Part shown: positions 26,819 through 35,876 of the stretch, piece by piece
How the letters are laid out: each line of letters opens with the position of its first letter
Numbering within the stretch: the stretch's first letter is position 1
DNA from: Sulfitobacter sp. EhC04
Lineage (GTDB): Bacteria > Pseudomonadota > Alphaproteobacteria > Rhodobacterales > Rhodobacteraceae
NCBI RefSeq assembly: GCF_001650875.1
Contig: NZ_LXYI01000001.1
Location: forward strand, 124,001 to 188,000
Direction of reading: 5' to 3'
DNA: 64,000 bases
Made by a program: the position numbers and the translations under genes
Notes under the pieces: generated by a model
The model's input: the letters and a program-made list of their open reading frames with translations, nothing else
Databases searched by the model: none
Told to the model about the DNA's origin: nothing

Positions 26819-26831
26819 CAAAGACTGCGCC

Positions 26832-26859
26832 GGGGCCGCGCCGCCATAGGGGCGGCCCC
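26832..26859 (+). terminator. GC-rich hairpin after the 36-residue gene
   Basis: GGGGCCGC (26832-26839) is complementary to GCGGCCCC (26852-26859) with a 12-nt loop. Only TT follows, so it is a weak terminator candidate. It sits 18 bp upstream of the paired-hairpin repeat. Confidence 0.35.
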
Positions 26860-26876
26860 TTGCGATGAAAGGGCGC

Positions 26877-26919
26877 GGAATTTTGGAAAATTCCGGCCCG
26901 ATTTTTTCCAAAAAATCGG
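26877..26919. repeat. Paired-hairpin repeat, copy A
   Basis: GGAATTTTGGAAAATTCC (26877-26894) followed three bases later by a second palindrome with core GATTTTTT/AAAAAATC (26898-26919). Both hairpins give T-runs on either strand. It lies between the plus-strand mipA unit and the 3' end of maeB, so probably a bidirectional terminator. Related copies lie at 59321 and 63447. Confidence 0.8.
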
Positions 26920-26941
26920 CGCGTCGCGCCGGGCTTGCGGC

Positions 26942-29215
26942 CTATCCGTAATGGGTCACCGGCGTGCCCGCGATGGCCCCCACGTTCAGCAATCCGCGCG
27001 GGGTGATCGACGGCGATACGATATGCGCGCGGTTGCCCATCCCCATCAGGATCGGCCCGACCTCCAGCCCGCCGCCCTTCATTTTCAGGATGTTGCGCAC
27101 GCCCGAAGCGGCATCGGCATGGGCAAAGATCAGGACGTTTGCGGCCCCTTTCATCCGGTTGGTGGGCAACAGGCGCGCACGCAGGTCCGGGTCCAGCGCC
27201 GTGTCGATGTTCATCTCGCCCTCATAGCAGAAATCATCTCCTGCCGCGTCCAGTATCCCGATGGCAGCACGCAGCCGCCCGCCTGTGCCCTCGCCCTGAT
27301 TGCCGAACTGCGATTGTGAGCAGAAGGCGATCTTGGGCTCGATCCCGAAGCGGCGCACATGCCGCGCCGCACCCCGCGCGACCTCGACGATCTGTTCGGG
27401 GTTGGGGTGCAGGTGGACATGGGTGTCTGCGATGAACAGTGGCCCGTCTTCAAGGATCATCATGCTGAGCGCCCCATGCGGGCGCAGCCCGTCGCGGCCC
27501 AGGACCTGTTCGACGTAATTCAGGTGCCAGCGGAACTCGCCAAAGGTGCCGCAAATCAGGCTGTCGGCTTCGCCGCGATGGACCATGACGGCACCGATGG
27601 CGGTTGTGTTGGTGCGCATGACGGCACGGGCGATGTCGGGCGATACCCCCCGCCGCGCCATCAGGTTGTGATAGGTCTCCCAGTAGTCGCGATAGCGCGG
27701 ATCGTTTTCAGGGTTCACCAGATCGACATTATCGCCCAGCCGCAGGTTCAGCCCGGCCTGTTCGATGCGTTTCTCGATCACATCCGGCCGTCCGATCAGG
27801 ATGGGCGTTTCCACCGTCTCTTCGATGATCGCCTGCGCAGCACGCAACACCCGCTCGTCCTCGCCCTCGGCAAAGACGAGACGGCGGGGCGATACGCGGG
27901 CGGCCTCGAACACCGGGCGCATCAACAGGGCGGATTTGAACACCGACCCGTCCAGCTTGCGCTTGTAGGCCTCCAGATCCTCGATGGGGCGCGCCGCGAC
28001 GCCGGTTTCCATCGCGGCGCGCGCCACGGCGGATGAGACAACGCCGATCAGGCGGGGGTCAAAGGGTTTGGGAATCAGGTATTCCGGGCCGAATGTCATC
28101 TGCTCACCCTGATAGGCGGCAGCGGCTTCCGCGCTGGTGGTGGCGCGGGCAAGGGCCGCGATCCCGTCGATACAGGCCAGCTGCATTGCGTCGTTGATGG
28201 TGCTTGCCCCGACATCCAGCGCCCCCCGGAAAATGAAGGGAAAGCACAACACGTTGTTGACCTGATTGGGAAAATCAGAGCGCCCGGTCGCAATGATTGC
28301 ATCGGGTGCCACCGCGCGGGCGGCGTCGGGCAGAATCTCCGGTGTCGGGTTCGCAAGGGCAAAGATGATCGGACGGCTGGCCATCTTGGCCACCATTTCC
28401 GGGGTCAGCACGCCGGGGCCGGACAGCCCCAGGAACATGTCGGCATCCGGTATCACGTCATCCAGCGTGCGCAGCTCCGTATCCTGCGCGTATTCGGACT
28501 TGATCGGGTTCATGTCCACTTCACGGCCCTTGTGGACCAGACCGTGAATGTCACAGAGCCAGACGTTTTCGCGTTTCACCCCCAGTTTCAGCAGCATGTT
28601 GAGGCAGGCAATGCCCGCAGCACCGCCGCCGGTTGACACGATCTTGATGTCTTCGAATTTCTTGCCCGCGACGTGCAGCGCGTTCTTGGCCGCCGCGCCG
28701 ACGACGATGGCCGTGCCATGCTGGTCGTCGTGGAAAACCGGGATGTTCATCCGTTCCCGGCACAACCGTTCAACGGTAAAGCAATCCGGTGCCTTGATGT
28801 CTTCGAGGTTGATCGCGCCAAAGGAAGGCTCCAGCGCGCAGACGATATCGGCCAGCTTTTCGGGGTCGCTCTGATCCAGTTCGATGTCGAAACAGTCGAT
28901 ATTCGCGAATTTCTTGAACAGGACCGCCTTGCCCTCCATCACCGGCTTTGACGCCAGCGCACCGATGTTGCCCAACCCCAGCACAGCCGTCCCGTTGGTC
29001 ACGACCGCCACCAGATTGGCGCGCGCGGTATAGAGCGCTGCGGTGGCGGGATCGGCCTTTATTTCAAGACATGCCTCTGCCACGCCGGGCGAATAGGCCC
29101 GCGACAGGTCACGCCCGTTTGCCAGCGGTTTGGTCGCTCTGATCTCAAGCTTTCCGGGCTTTGGAAGGGCATGATAGTCAAGCGCGGCTTGTCGCTGGTT
29201 GGAGGTGTCGGACAT
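26942..29215 (-). CDS. maeB: NADP-dependent malic enzyme with phosphotransacetylase domain
   Basis: 757 residues, the standard MaeB length. The N-terminal half (to about 430) is malic enzyme: [51 protein letters not shown] and the NAD(P) loop [15 protein letters not shown]. It decarboxylates malate to pyruvate, making NADPH. The C-terminal part (about 440-757) is a phosphate-acetyltransferase-like domain ([39 protein letters not shown]), which in homologues is regulatory and binds acetyl-CoA without full Pta activity. The start [20 protein letters not shown] fits the family. It feeds gluconeogenic carbon flow. Confidence 0.95.
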   Translation of the reverse strand: MSDTSNQRQAALDYHALPKPGKLEIRATKPLANGRDLSRAYSPGVAEACLEIKADPATAALYTARANLVAVVTNGTAVLGLGNIGALASKPVMEGKAVLFKKFANIDCFDIELDQSDPEKLADIVCALEPSFGAINLEDIKAPDCFTVERLCRERMNIPVFHDDQHGTAIVVGAAAKNALHVAGKKFEDIKIVSTGGGAAGIACLNMLLKLGVKRENVWLCDIHGLVHKGREVDMNPIKSEYAQDTELRTLDDVIPDADMFLGLSGPGVLTPEMVAKMASRPIIFALANPTPEILPDAARAVAPDAIIATGRSDFPNQVNNVLCFPFIFRGALDVGASTINDAMQLACIDGIAALARATTSAEAAAAYQGEQMTFGPEYLIPKPFDPRLIGVVSSAVARAAMETGVAARPIEDLEAYKRKLDGSVFKSALLMRPVFEAARVSPRRLVFAEGEDERVLRAAQAIIEETVETPILIGRPDVIEKRIEQAGLNLRLGDNVDLVNPENDPRYRDYWETYHNLMARRGVSPDIARAVMRTNTTAIGAVMVHRGEADSLICGTFGEFRWHLNYVEQVLGRDGLRPHGALSMMILEDGPLFIADTHVHLHPNPEQIVEVARGAARHVRRFGIEPKIAFCSQSQFGNQGEGTGGRLRAAIGILDAAGDDFCYEGEMNIDTALDPDLRARLLPTNRMKGAANVLIFAHADAASGVRNILKMKGGGLEVGPILMGMGNRAHIVSPSITPRGLLNVGAIAGTPVTHYG

Positions 29216-29378
29216 GCGCGGGTGCTCCTGCTGGAATTTTGTTTAACGCTAAACTATCTGGTTTGCATGGGCCAGAATGTCATATGCCTGTTGGTTTGGC
29301 AAAGGGGCATTGCAACGGGGTGTTTTGTCCACCGAAACGGCTGTGCGGGATGACGGGCGGGATCAGGGGTTTTGTCCT

Positions 29379-29407
29379 TTGATACTTTCTGCGAGGGTTT
29401 TTATATA
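29379..29407 (+). promoter_or_regulatory. Candidate sigma-70 promoter of the cdd-deo-upp operon
   Basis: TTGATA (29379-29384), 17-nt spacer, TATATA (29402-29407); TATAGT at 29404 is an alternative -10. It lies 20 bp upstream of the cdd start in an otherwise AT-rich stretch. Confidence 0.4.
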
Positions 29408-29427
29408 GTGCGCGACAGGGGGTGATC

Positions 29428-29829
29428 ATGAGTTCAGATTTGCGACAGGCAGCGGTCGAGGTGCGCGAGAATGCGCATGCGCCTTATTCGGGGTTCAAGG
29501 TCGGGGCGGCCCTGCGCAGCACATCCGGCGCGATCTACGTCGGCTGCAACGTGGAGAACGTCGCCTATCCCGAAGGCACCTGCGCCGAGGCAGGGGCGAT
29601 TGCCGCCATGGTTGCCGCCGGAGAGACCGTGCTGAAAGAGGCATATGTGGTGGCCGACAGCCCGATGCCGGTCACACCCTGCGGCGGGTGCCGTCAGAAA
29701 CTGGCGGAATTCGGGGCCGGTGCGGTGCCCGTCACCATGGCCACGCTTGCCGGTGCCGAACAGGCCACCACGATTGCCGACCTGCTGCCGGGCAATTTCA
29801 CCGCCGCCTATATGGAGGGGCAGGGATGA
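29428..29829 (+). CDS. cdd: Cytidine deaminase
   Basis: 133 residues from the ATG at 29428, after GGGGG (a GTG at 29422 is less well placed). Deaminates cytidine and deoxycytidine to uridine forms. The zinc site is complete: C52-A-E54 in EGTCAEAGAIAAM, with Glu54 as the proton shuttle, and C85 and C88 in TPCGGCRQKL. It is a short tetrameric-type enzyme. First gene of the salvage operon; its stop overlaps the deoA start (ATGA). Confidence 0.95.
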   Translation: MSSDLRQAAVEVRENAHAPYSGFKVGAALRSTSGAIYVGCNVENVAYPEGTCAEAGAIAAMVAAGETVLKEAYVVADSPMPVTPCGGCRQKLAEFGAGAVPVTMATLAGAEQATTIADLLPGNFTAAYMEGQG

Positions 29830-31130
29830 ATGCCCGCGCCATCCTGGCAAAGCTGAGACAGCGCCAGACCCCCACGCGGGAAGAATTGGGATGGTTTGCG
29901 CAAGGGCTCGCCGATGGGCAGGTCAGCGATGCGCAGGCCGGGGCCTTTGCCATGGCGATCTGTCTCAACGGGCTATCGGATGTGGGAAGGGTGGCGCTGA
30001 CCCTTGCGATGCGCGATTCCGGCCGGGTGCTGTCCTGGGATCTGGGTGGACCGGTGCTCGACAAACACTCGACGGGGGGTGTGGGGGATTGCGTGTCGCT
30101 GATACTGGCCCCGGCGCTGGCGGCCTGCGGGGCCTATGTGCCGATGATCTCGGGGCGCGGGCTGGGGCATACCGGCGGTACGCTTGACAAGCTGGAGGCG
30201 ATACCCGGGGTCGGCACCCAGCCGGATGAACAGCGGTTCCGGCAGATCGTGGCACAGGCCGGCTGCGCCATTGTCGGGGCGACAGCGGATATCGCGCCAG
30301 CAGACAAACGTCTTTATGCGGTGCGCGATGTCTCGGCCACGGTGGAATCGCTGGACCTGATCACCGCCTCCATCCTGTCCAAGAAACTGGCCGCCGGGGT
30401 CGACGGGCTGGTTCTGGACGTCAAGGTCGGCAGCGGTGCCTTCATGAAGGACCTTGCCGCAGCGCAGGCATTGGCAGAGGCGCTGACCAAAACGGCGAAT
30501 GCCGCGAAATGCCGGACCACGGCTGTGATCAGCGACATGAGCCAGCCGCTGGTACCCAGCCTGGGCAATGCGCTTGAGGTGGCAGAGGTGATGCGGGTGC
30601 TGACCGGCACGGGTCGTGGCCCCATCGTGGATGTGGCGGCAGCGCTGGGTGGCGTGTTGCTGGCCAACAGCGGCTTGGTTGCCGATGTGCAGGACGGTGC
30701 CGATGCCATTGCCAAGGCGATCCGCAACGGTGGTGCCGCCGAACGTTTTGGCAGGATGATCGGCGCAATGGGCGGGCCGGTTGGATTTGTCGAGACCTGG
30801 CAGCGCTTCCTGCCGGAGGCCAGCGTCATCCGCGAGGTCAAGGCCCCTTCAGGCGGCTACGTGCGCGCCATTGATGGCGAGGCGCTGGGCCTTGCCGTGG
30901 TGCACCTTGGCGGCGGCCGCGAGGTGGAAAGCGATCACGTCAACCCCGCCGTGGGCCTGTCAGAGGTGGTGCGGCTGGGCACAAAGATCAGCAAGGGTCA
31001 GACCCTTGCCGTTGTGCATGCAACCCGCTCTGATCAGGCTGACCGGGCGGCGGCGGCGGTTGTCGGCGCGATCACGCTGGGGCCTTCGCGGCCCAAACTG
31101 CCCGACCTGATCATCGAAAGGGTCGGCTGA
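29826..31130 (+). CDS. deoA: Thymidine phosphorylase
   Basis: 434 residues from the ATG at 29826, which overlaps the cdd stop by 4 bp; the frame upstream lies inside cdd. Splits thymidine or deoxyuridine with phosphate into base and deoxyribose-1-phosphate. Phosphate site KHSTGGVGD (80-88), SGRGLGHTGGTLDKLEAIPG and AADKRLYAVRDVSATVES-type blocks are conserved, as is VLDVKVGSGAFMKDLAAAQA. Its sugar product is the substrate of DeoB encoded next. Confidence 0.95.
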   Translation: MNARAILAKLRQRQTPTREELGWFAQGLADGQVSDAQAGAFAMAICLNGLSDVGRVALTLAMRDSGRVLSWDLGGPVLDKHSTGGVGDCVSLILAPALAACGAYVPMISGRGLGHTGGTLDKLEAIPGVGTQPDEQRFRQIVAQAGCAIVGATADIAPADKRLYAVRDVSATVESLDLITASILSKKLAAGVDGLVLDVKVGSGAFMKDLAAAQALAEALTKTANAAKCRTTAVISDMSQPLVPSLGNALEVAEVMRVLTGTGRGPIVDVAAALGGVLLANSGLVADVQDGADAIAKAIRNGGAAERFGRMIGAMGGPVGFVETWQRFLPEASVIREVKAPSGGYVRAIDGEALGLAVVHLGGGREVESDHVNPAVGLSEVVRLGTKISKGQTLAVVHATRSDQADRAAAAVVGAITLGPSRPKLPDLIIERVG

Positions 31131-32371
31131 TGCCGCGCGCCTTTCTGGTGGTAATGGATTCTGTCGGGATCGGCGGCGCGCCGGATGCGGAGAGCTATTT
31201 CAACGGCGATGTGCCCGACACTGGCGCCAATACGCTGGGCCATATCATGCGGGCCTGCGCGCGGGGTAAAGCGGAGGGTGGGCGCACCGGCCCGCTGAAA
31301 CTGCCCAACCTGATGGCGCTGGGCCTTGCCGAGGCGATGGCGCTGGCTGCGGGTGAGCCGGCACCGCCGACCGTGAGCGGTGGCACCTGGGGCGCGGCGA
31401 CAGAGGTCTCGCGGGGCAAGGACACCCCGTCGGGCCATTGGGAGTTGGCCGGTCTGCCGGTGCCCTGGGACTGGCATTATTTCCCGGACAAACGCCCCGC
31501 CTTCCCCGCAGACCTGTCTGCTTTCGTAGCAGAGACCGCAGGGACGACAGGTATTCTCGGCAACTGCCATGCCTCGGGCACCACGATCATCGCGGACCTG
31601 GGCGCGCGGCATTGCGAGACCGGCTGGCCGATCTGCTATACCTCGGCCGATTCCGTGTTCCAGGTGGCCGCGCATGAGGAAACATTCGGGCTCGACCGCC
31701 TGCTGGCACTTTGCGAGGCCATCGCGCCGCGCCTGCATGGGATGAAGGTGGGCAGGGTGATCGCCCGGCCCTTTACCGGCAAAGCGGATGACGGCTTCAC
31801 CCGCACCGCAAACCGCCGCGATTTTGCCATCACGCCGCCTGCACCGGTTCTGACCAACTGGGTGCAGGACGCCGGGCAAAAGGTCTATGCGGTGGGCAAG
31901 ATTGGCGACATCTTTTCAATGCAGGGCATCGACGAGGTCCGCAAGGGCACCGATGCCCAGCTGATGCGCCACCTGGGCGACCTGATGGATGAGGCAGAGC
32001 AGGGCAGCCTGACATTCGCCAACTTCGTGGAGTTCGACAGTCTTTATGGCCACCGCCGTGACGTTGCGGGATATGCGCGGCACCTGGAGTGGTTCGATGC
32101 CGAGATCGGCAAGTTGCTGGGGCGGCTGCAACCCGGCGACATCATGGTGCTGACCGCCGATCACGGCAATGACCCGACCTGGACCGGCACCGACCACACC
32201 CGCGAGCGCGTGCCTGTGCTGGTGGCAGGTGACAACACGGGGCCGCTGGGGCTGATCGGTTTTCAGGATGTCGCGGCACTGGTGGCGCGCCATCTGGGCG
32301 TTCAAGTGGGCGGACAGGGCGGCGGGGGCGCTGCCCCCATCGGCAAAGCCGATCCCCCCGGGTATATTTAA
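31130..32371 (+). CDS. deoB: Phosphopentomutase
   Basis: 413 residues, overlapping the deoA stop by 1 bp. Converts (deoxy)ribose-1-phosphate to the 5-phosphate using two Mn2+ ions. The metal and nucleophile regions are visible: [19 protein letters not shown] (D10), [16 protein letters not shown]-like [18 protein letters not shown], and [20 protein letters not shown]. The last 20 or so residues ([20 protein letters not shown]) do not look like enzyme: they are encoded by GC-rich hairpins and end inside the dispersed GATATTT-type motif, which supplies the TAA stop. Confidence 0.94.
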   Translation: MPRAFLVVMDSVGIGGAPDAESYFNGDVPDTGANTLGHIMRACARGKAEGGRTGPLKLPNLMALGLAEAMALAAGEPAPPTVSGGTWGAATEVSRGKDTPSGHWELAGLPVPWDWHYFPDKRPAFPADLSAFVAETAGTTGILGNCHASGTTIIADLGARHCETGWPICYTSADSVFQVAAHEETFGLDRLLALCEAIAPRLHGMKVGRVIARPFTGKADDGFTRTANRRDFAITPPAPVLTNWVQDAGQKVYAVGKIGDIFSMQGIDEVRKGTDAQLMRHLGDLMDEAEQGSLTFANFVEFDSLYGHRRDVAGYARHLEWFDAEIGKLLGRLQPGDIMVLTADHGNDPTWTGTDHTRERVPVLVAGDNTGPLGLIGFQDVAALVARHLGVQVGGQGGGGAAPIGKADPPGYI

Positions 32372-32386
32372 GGCCAAAAAGAGAAG
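32361..32386 (+). repeat. Dispersed GATATTT-GCCAAAAAGAAA motif, copy 3
   Basis: GGTATATTTAAGGCC followed by AAAAAGAGAAG. It includes the deoB stop codon (TAA, 32369-32371) and is preceded by two hairpins inside deoB, GGGGG...CCCCC and ATCGGC-AAA-GCCGAT. Confidence 0.65.
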
Positions 32387-32448
32387 GGGGCGCTGCTTGC
32401 GAAATCTTCGGTTTCGCGCGACAACGGAGCAAAAGGAAAGCGCTGCCC

Positions 32449-33093
32449 ATGCCCTCAATGACCGACGACCATCTGACCGTGGTGAACCATCCGCTGGTTC
32501 AGCACAAGCTGACCATCATGCGCGACCGCGACACGCCGACGGCGGTGTTCCGGCAACTTTTGCGCGAGATCAGCCAGTTGCTGGCCTATGAGGTCACACG
32601 CGGATTGCCGATGACCACCAAGAAGATCAACACGCCCATGCAAGAGATGGACGCGCCCACGCTTGACGGCAAGAAACTGGCGCTGATCTCCATCCTGCGG
32701 GCGGGCAATGGGCTGCTGGACGGTGTGCTTGAGCTGATCCCCTCGGCGCGGGTCGGGTTTGTCGGGTTGTACCGGGACGAGGAAACCCTGCAACCCGTGC
32801 AGTATTATTTCAAGGTGCCTGAAGGGCTGGACGACCGTCTGGTGATCGCGGTTGATCCGATGCTGGCCACCGGCAATTCCTCGGCTGCGGCGATCGACCT
32901 GTTGAAACAGGCAGGTGCCACCAACATCCGCTTTCTGTGCCTTCTGGCCGCGCCCGAGGGAATCGCGCGGATGCGACAGGCCCATCCGGATGTGCCCATC
33001 GTCACGGCAGCCGTGGACGAGGCGCTGAACGACGTGGGATACATCGTGCCAGGGCTGGGCGATGCCGGAGACCGGATGTTCGGCACGAAGTAG
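32449..33093 (+). CDS. upp: Uracil phosphoribosyltransferase
   Basis: 214 residues from the ATG at 32449 after AAAGGAA (an ATG three codons later is possible). Forms UMP from uracil and PRPP. The PRPP-binding loop [18 protein letters not shown] and the uracil-site C-terminus [20 protein letters not shown] are canonical, as is [20 protein letters not shown]. It completes the route cytidine to uridine to uracil to UMP with cdd and deoA products. A 10-bp tandem duplication covers its stop codon. Confidence 0.96.
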   Translation: MPSMTDDHLTVVNHPLVQHKLTIMRDRDTPTAVFRQLLREISQLLAYEVTRGLPMTTKKINTPMQEMDAPTLDGKKLALISILRAGNGLLDGVLELIPSARVGFVGLYRDEETLQPVQYYFKVPEGLDDRLVIAVDPMLATGNSSAAAIDLLKQAGATNIRFLCLLAAPEGIARMRQAHPDVPIVTAAVDEALNDVGYIVPGLGDAGDRMFGTK

Positions 33094-33106
33094 GTCGAAG
33101 TAGGTC
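33087..33106. repeat. 10-bp tandem duplication at the upp stop
   Basis: GAAGTAGGTC occurs twice head to tail (33087-33096, 33097-33106). The first copy contains the upp TAG stop. Probably a recent replication slip. Confidence 0.7.
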
Positions 33107-33216
33107 AATTCCCGTCCTGGAAAAGGTGGACAAAGTGGCTTGCGCGCTGGACACTGCGGACAGGCTGGGGCATCCTCGACCGATAAATTTTCATTCGGAT
33201 TGTGTGGGGGCACGAG

Positions 33217-34566
33217 ATGAAGCTTACAAGACTGATTGCCATTGCCATTATCGCGGCCTCCGGCGGAATGGCGGCCCTTCAGGTCGACGCCCAGATTCAG
33301 GAACAGCAACCGGCGGAGTTTCCGCCTGCGTCCTACAAGGGCAAGCAATACGTCGACAGTCAGGGCTGCGTGTTCATTCGTGCCGGTATTGACGGCAACG
33401 TATCCTGGATTCCGCGTGTGACCCGGTCCCGCAAGACGATCTGCGGGTTCAAGCCCAGCCTGTCAGGTCAGGTCGCATCGGCGGCAGCTCCGGCGAAACC
33501 GGCAGAGGCGCCTGTTCAGATCACGCTCAACAATGCGCCAGCGGCGGCCCCGGCTCCTGCGCCACGCAAGGTGGCGATAGCCCCCAAGCCCAAACGCCAA
33601 CCGGCCCCTGTTGTTGTGCGCCAGACCGCACCCGCCCCCAAGCCACAGCCAAGGATCGTCCCGGCACCGGTCGTTGTCGCCGCACCGGTTCCTGCACCTG
33701 CGCCCCAGGTGCGGCGCAGCGCGCAGGCCGCCACGGCCTGCCGGGGGGCATCGCCCCTGTCGCAGCAATACCTGCGCGGCTCAGCCGGCACGCCGGTGCG
33801 TTGCGGGCCTCAGGCAGAACCGATCGTGGCATCGGGATATGCCGCCGGCGGGACGCGCGGCTATGCATCAACAGCGGCTGACGACGTCACGGCGCATACA
33901 CGTATCGTGCCCAAACATGTGGCACAGAACCGCATCAACACCGTCAACAACGTGCGTGTGCCGCAGGGCTACAAGCCTGTCTGGGACGATGATCGCCTGA
34001 ATCCGCGCCGCGCGGAGCAGAACCTTGCCGGGCGCAGCGACATGTTGTTGATCTGGACACAGACCGTCCCGCGCCGCCTGATCAACCAAAGCACCGGGCG
34101 GGATGTGACAGCCTCCGTGCCGCTGGTCTATCCCTATCTCGATATCGTGACGCAGCGCCGTGAACTGGGCGAAGTGACCATCGTGCAGCGTAACGGCCAG
34201 CTGACCAAGCGGATCATCCGCAATCATGCGTCAAGCGGACGCAACGCCGTAAAGCGCCAGCCGGTCTATTCCTCGCGCTCCGCGCCAAAGGTGGCGCAGC
34301 CGCAGGCGGCCACCGCGACACCGTCACGGGCATTGGTCGGCACGCGGTATGTGCAGATCGGGACTTATGGCAATCCAGCGAACGCCCGGAAGGCTGCCCA
34401 GAACATTGCCCGTATGGGCATGGCGGCCCGCATCGGCAAACACAGCAAGAACGGCAAGACTTACATGACAGTGCAGGCCGGGCCGTTCAACTCGGCGCGG
34501 GCGATCCAGAACGCCATGCGCCGCCTGCGGGGTGCCGGGTACAGCGACGCCTTTGCGCGCAAATAA
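33217..34566 (+). CDS. Secreted SPOR-domain protein
   Basis: 449 residues from the ATG at 33217, preceded by GGGGG. Signal peptide MKLTRLIAIAIIAASGGMAA, probable cleavage after VDA. A conserved region (about 25-75) has two Cys (SQGCVFIRAGIDGNVSWIPR; KTICGFKPS). A long Pro/Ala-rich linker of low complexity follows (about 85-175). The C-terminal SPOR domain (about 374-449) starts VGTRYVQIGTYGNPANARKA and contains MTVQAGPFNSARAIQNAMRR. SPOR domains bind denuded septal peptidoglycan, so a cell-division or envelope role in the periplasm is inferred. A strong terminator follows. Confidence 0.9.
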   Translation: MKLTRLIAIAIIAASGGMAALQVDAQIQEQQPAEFPPASYKGKQYVDSQGCVFIRAGIDGNVSWIPRVTRSRKTICGFKPSLSGQVASAAAPAKPAEAPVQITLNNAPAAAPAPAPRKVAIAPKPKRQPAPVVVRQTAPAPKPQPRIVPAPVVVAAPVPAPAPQVRRSAQAATACRGASPLSQQYLRGSAGTPVRCGPQAEPIVASGYAAGGTRGYASTAADDVTAHTRIVPKHVAQNRINTVNNVRVPQGYKPVWDDDRLNPRRAEQNLAGRSDMLLIWTQTVPRRLINQSTGRDVTASVPLVYPYLDIVTQRRELGEVTIVQRNGQLTKRIIRNHASSGRNAVKRQPVYSSRSAPKVAQPQAATATPSRALVGTRYVQIGTYGNPANARKAAQNIARMGMAARIGKHSKNGKTYMTVQAGPFNSARAIQNAMRRLRGAGYSDAFARK

Positions 34567-34591
34567 GCGGCATCTGCCCAGCAGCTTGTCC

Positions 34592-34628
34592 TGGCCAGTC
34601 GGAGGATATCCGGCTGGCCATTTCTTTT
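34592..34628 (+). terminator. Intrinsic terminator of the SPOR gene
   Basis: TGGCCAGTCGG (34592-34602) pairs with CCGGCTGGCCA (34610-34620) allowing one mismatch, followed directly by TTTCTTTT (34621-34628). It lies 25 bp past the stop. Confidence 0.85.
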
Positions 34629-34725
34629 GCCCAAAGGGTGTCCGGCGGGCAGGGGTGAAATCCGAATTCAGCCATCAGGATCGGTGATCTGGAGGCAGGG
34701 CAGGACGGGCAGCAGGGGCCCTGCG

Positions 34726-35739
34726 TCAGCCGCCGCAAATGCTCTGCAACCGCAGCCAGTTGGCGTCGGACATCAGCGGGGCGGTCAGTTTTCCGGCCAT
34801 CGGGTCGCCCTCGATCAGGGGCAGGGTTGTTTCCCCGCTGATGTCACGGGCATAGGCATAGGGCGTACTGCGCACCTTGGCGTCGGCAAAGAGCTTCAGT
34901 TGCGCTGTCAGGGCAACCGGCGCAGTGGGATTGGCCAACAGATGTTCGGCATAACGGTCCAGCGCCTCTGGCGCGACGTCGCCGGTTGTCAGCAGACGAA
35001 AATTCTCGCGCAGGCCCACGTCCCGCAGCAGGTCGCGCAGCGGGTCGCTGTCCGTCCGACGGGCCATTTCCGTGAGAACAAAACCCGCAGCGACATCCGG
35101 CTCTTCGAAGTCCTCTATCACCGACCGATCCAGCAGGATCAAACCACCGGGCAGGTGCAGGCTGGCGCGGGTCATATCCGGCAGCACCGCCAGTTTGCCC
35201 GCCGACAGCCGGTTGGCCAAAAGCGAAAGCGCTGCGCGTCCTGCGGTCTCTGTGCAGGCAGGCCCTGACACGCGTTCAATCCGGCTGAGCAGGGCAAGGC
35301 CGATCTGCGTGCGTTTCACACCCGGCACCACGCGCAGGGTGTGATCCTGCATGGCACCGGGCAGCCAGAACAGGACAAGTGCTGCAACCACAACGAAGGA
35401 CGCAACCATCCCCACCAGCCGCAGGCGTCCCGGCCTGGGGCGTGCGCGGCTGATCGCACGACGCAGGGTCTCGATCGCCTCGATCATCTCGGTTTCGTTG
35501 TCCGGTATCTCCACGGTCTCGCCGGGGTCACCATCCGGGTGATAGATCGCTGGTGTCTCGTTCGGGTTGGCCCGTTCCACCGCTGCAAGGGACCAATGGG
35601 TCAGGGGCCGGTCGTTCAGGTTGGAGATCACCAGCGTCGCATCACCTATCGACACGATCACCTCCTGCCGCTGCGCCTCGGGCGTGGCGCGCCACAAGGC
35701 TGTGGCCTCTAGCCGGGCGTATTTGGTGAGCGCGGTCAT
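34726..35739 (-). CDS. Membrane protein with degenerate M48-peptidase-like domain
   Basis: 337 residues. N-terminal soluble part (1-100), one membrane segment (about 106-128, RLVGMVASFVVVAALVLFWL), then a C-terminal domain. The order of blocks in that domain resembles M48 zinc peptidases: LPGGLILLDRSVIEDFEEPD (196-215), then VLTEMARR (221-228) where active enzymes have HExxH, then a helical segment with RYAEHLLANPTAP. The zinc-binding histidines are absent, so it should be inactive as a protease. The M48 likeness is by eye and moderate. It is convergent with the SPOR gene. Confidence 0.7.
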   Translation of the reverse strand: MTALTKYARLEATALWRATPEAQRQEVIVSIGDATLVISNLNDRPLTHWSLAAVERANPNETPAIYHPDGDPGETVEIPDNETEMIEAIETLRRAISRARPRPGRLRLVGMVASFVVVAALVLFWLPGAMQDHTLRVVPGVKRTQIGLALLSRIERVSGPACTETAGRAALSLLANRLSAGKLAVLPDMTRASLHLPGGLILLDRSVIEDFEEPDVAAGFVLTEMARRTDSDPLRDLLRDVGLRENFRLLTTGDVAPEALDRYAEHLLANPTAPVALTAQLKLFADAKVRSTPYAYARDISGETTLPLIEGDPMAGKLTAPLMSDANWLRLQSICGG

Positions 35740-35876
35740 GGAGTTGCTGGTCTGCCTCTTGTTTTTTGCCTAGTTTAACACCGAAGGTGGCGGCGGCAAT
35801 GGGCCAGGGGCATTCCCGTTCCGGCGCACACCCCGATCGTCACGCAGGCAGCCGCGGCATCCCGGCCGAAAGCGGG

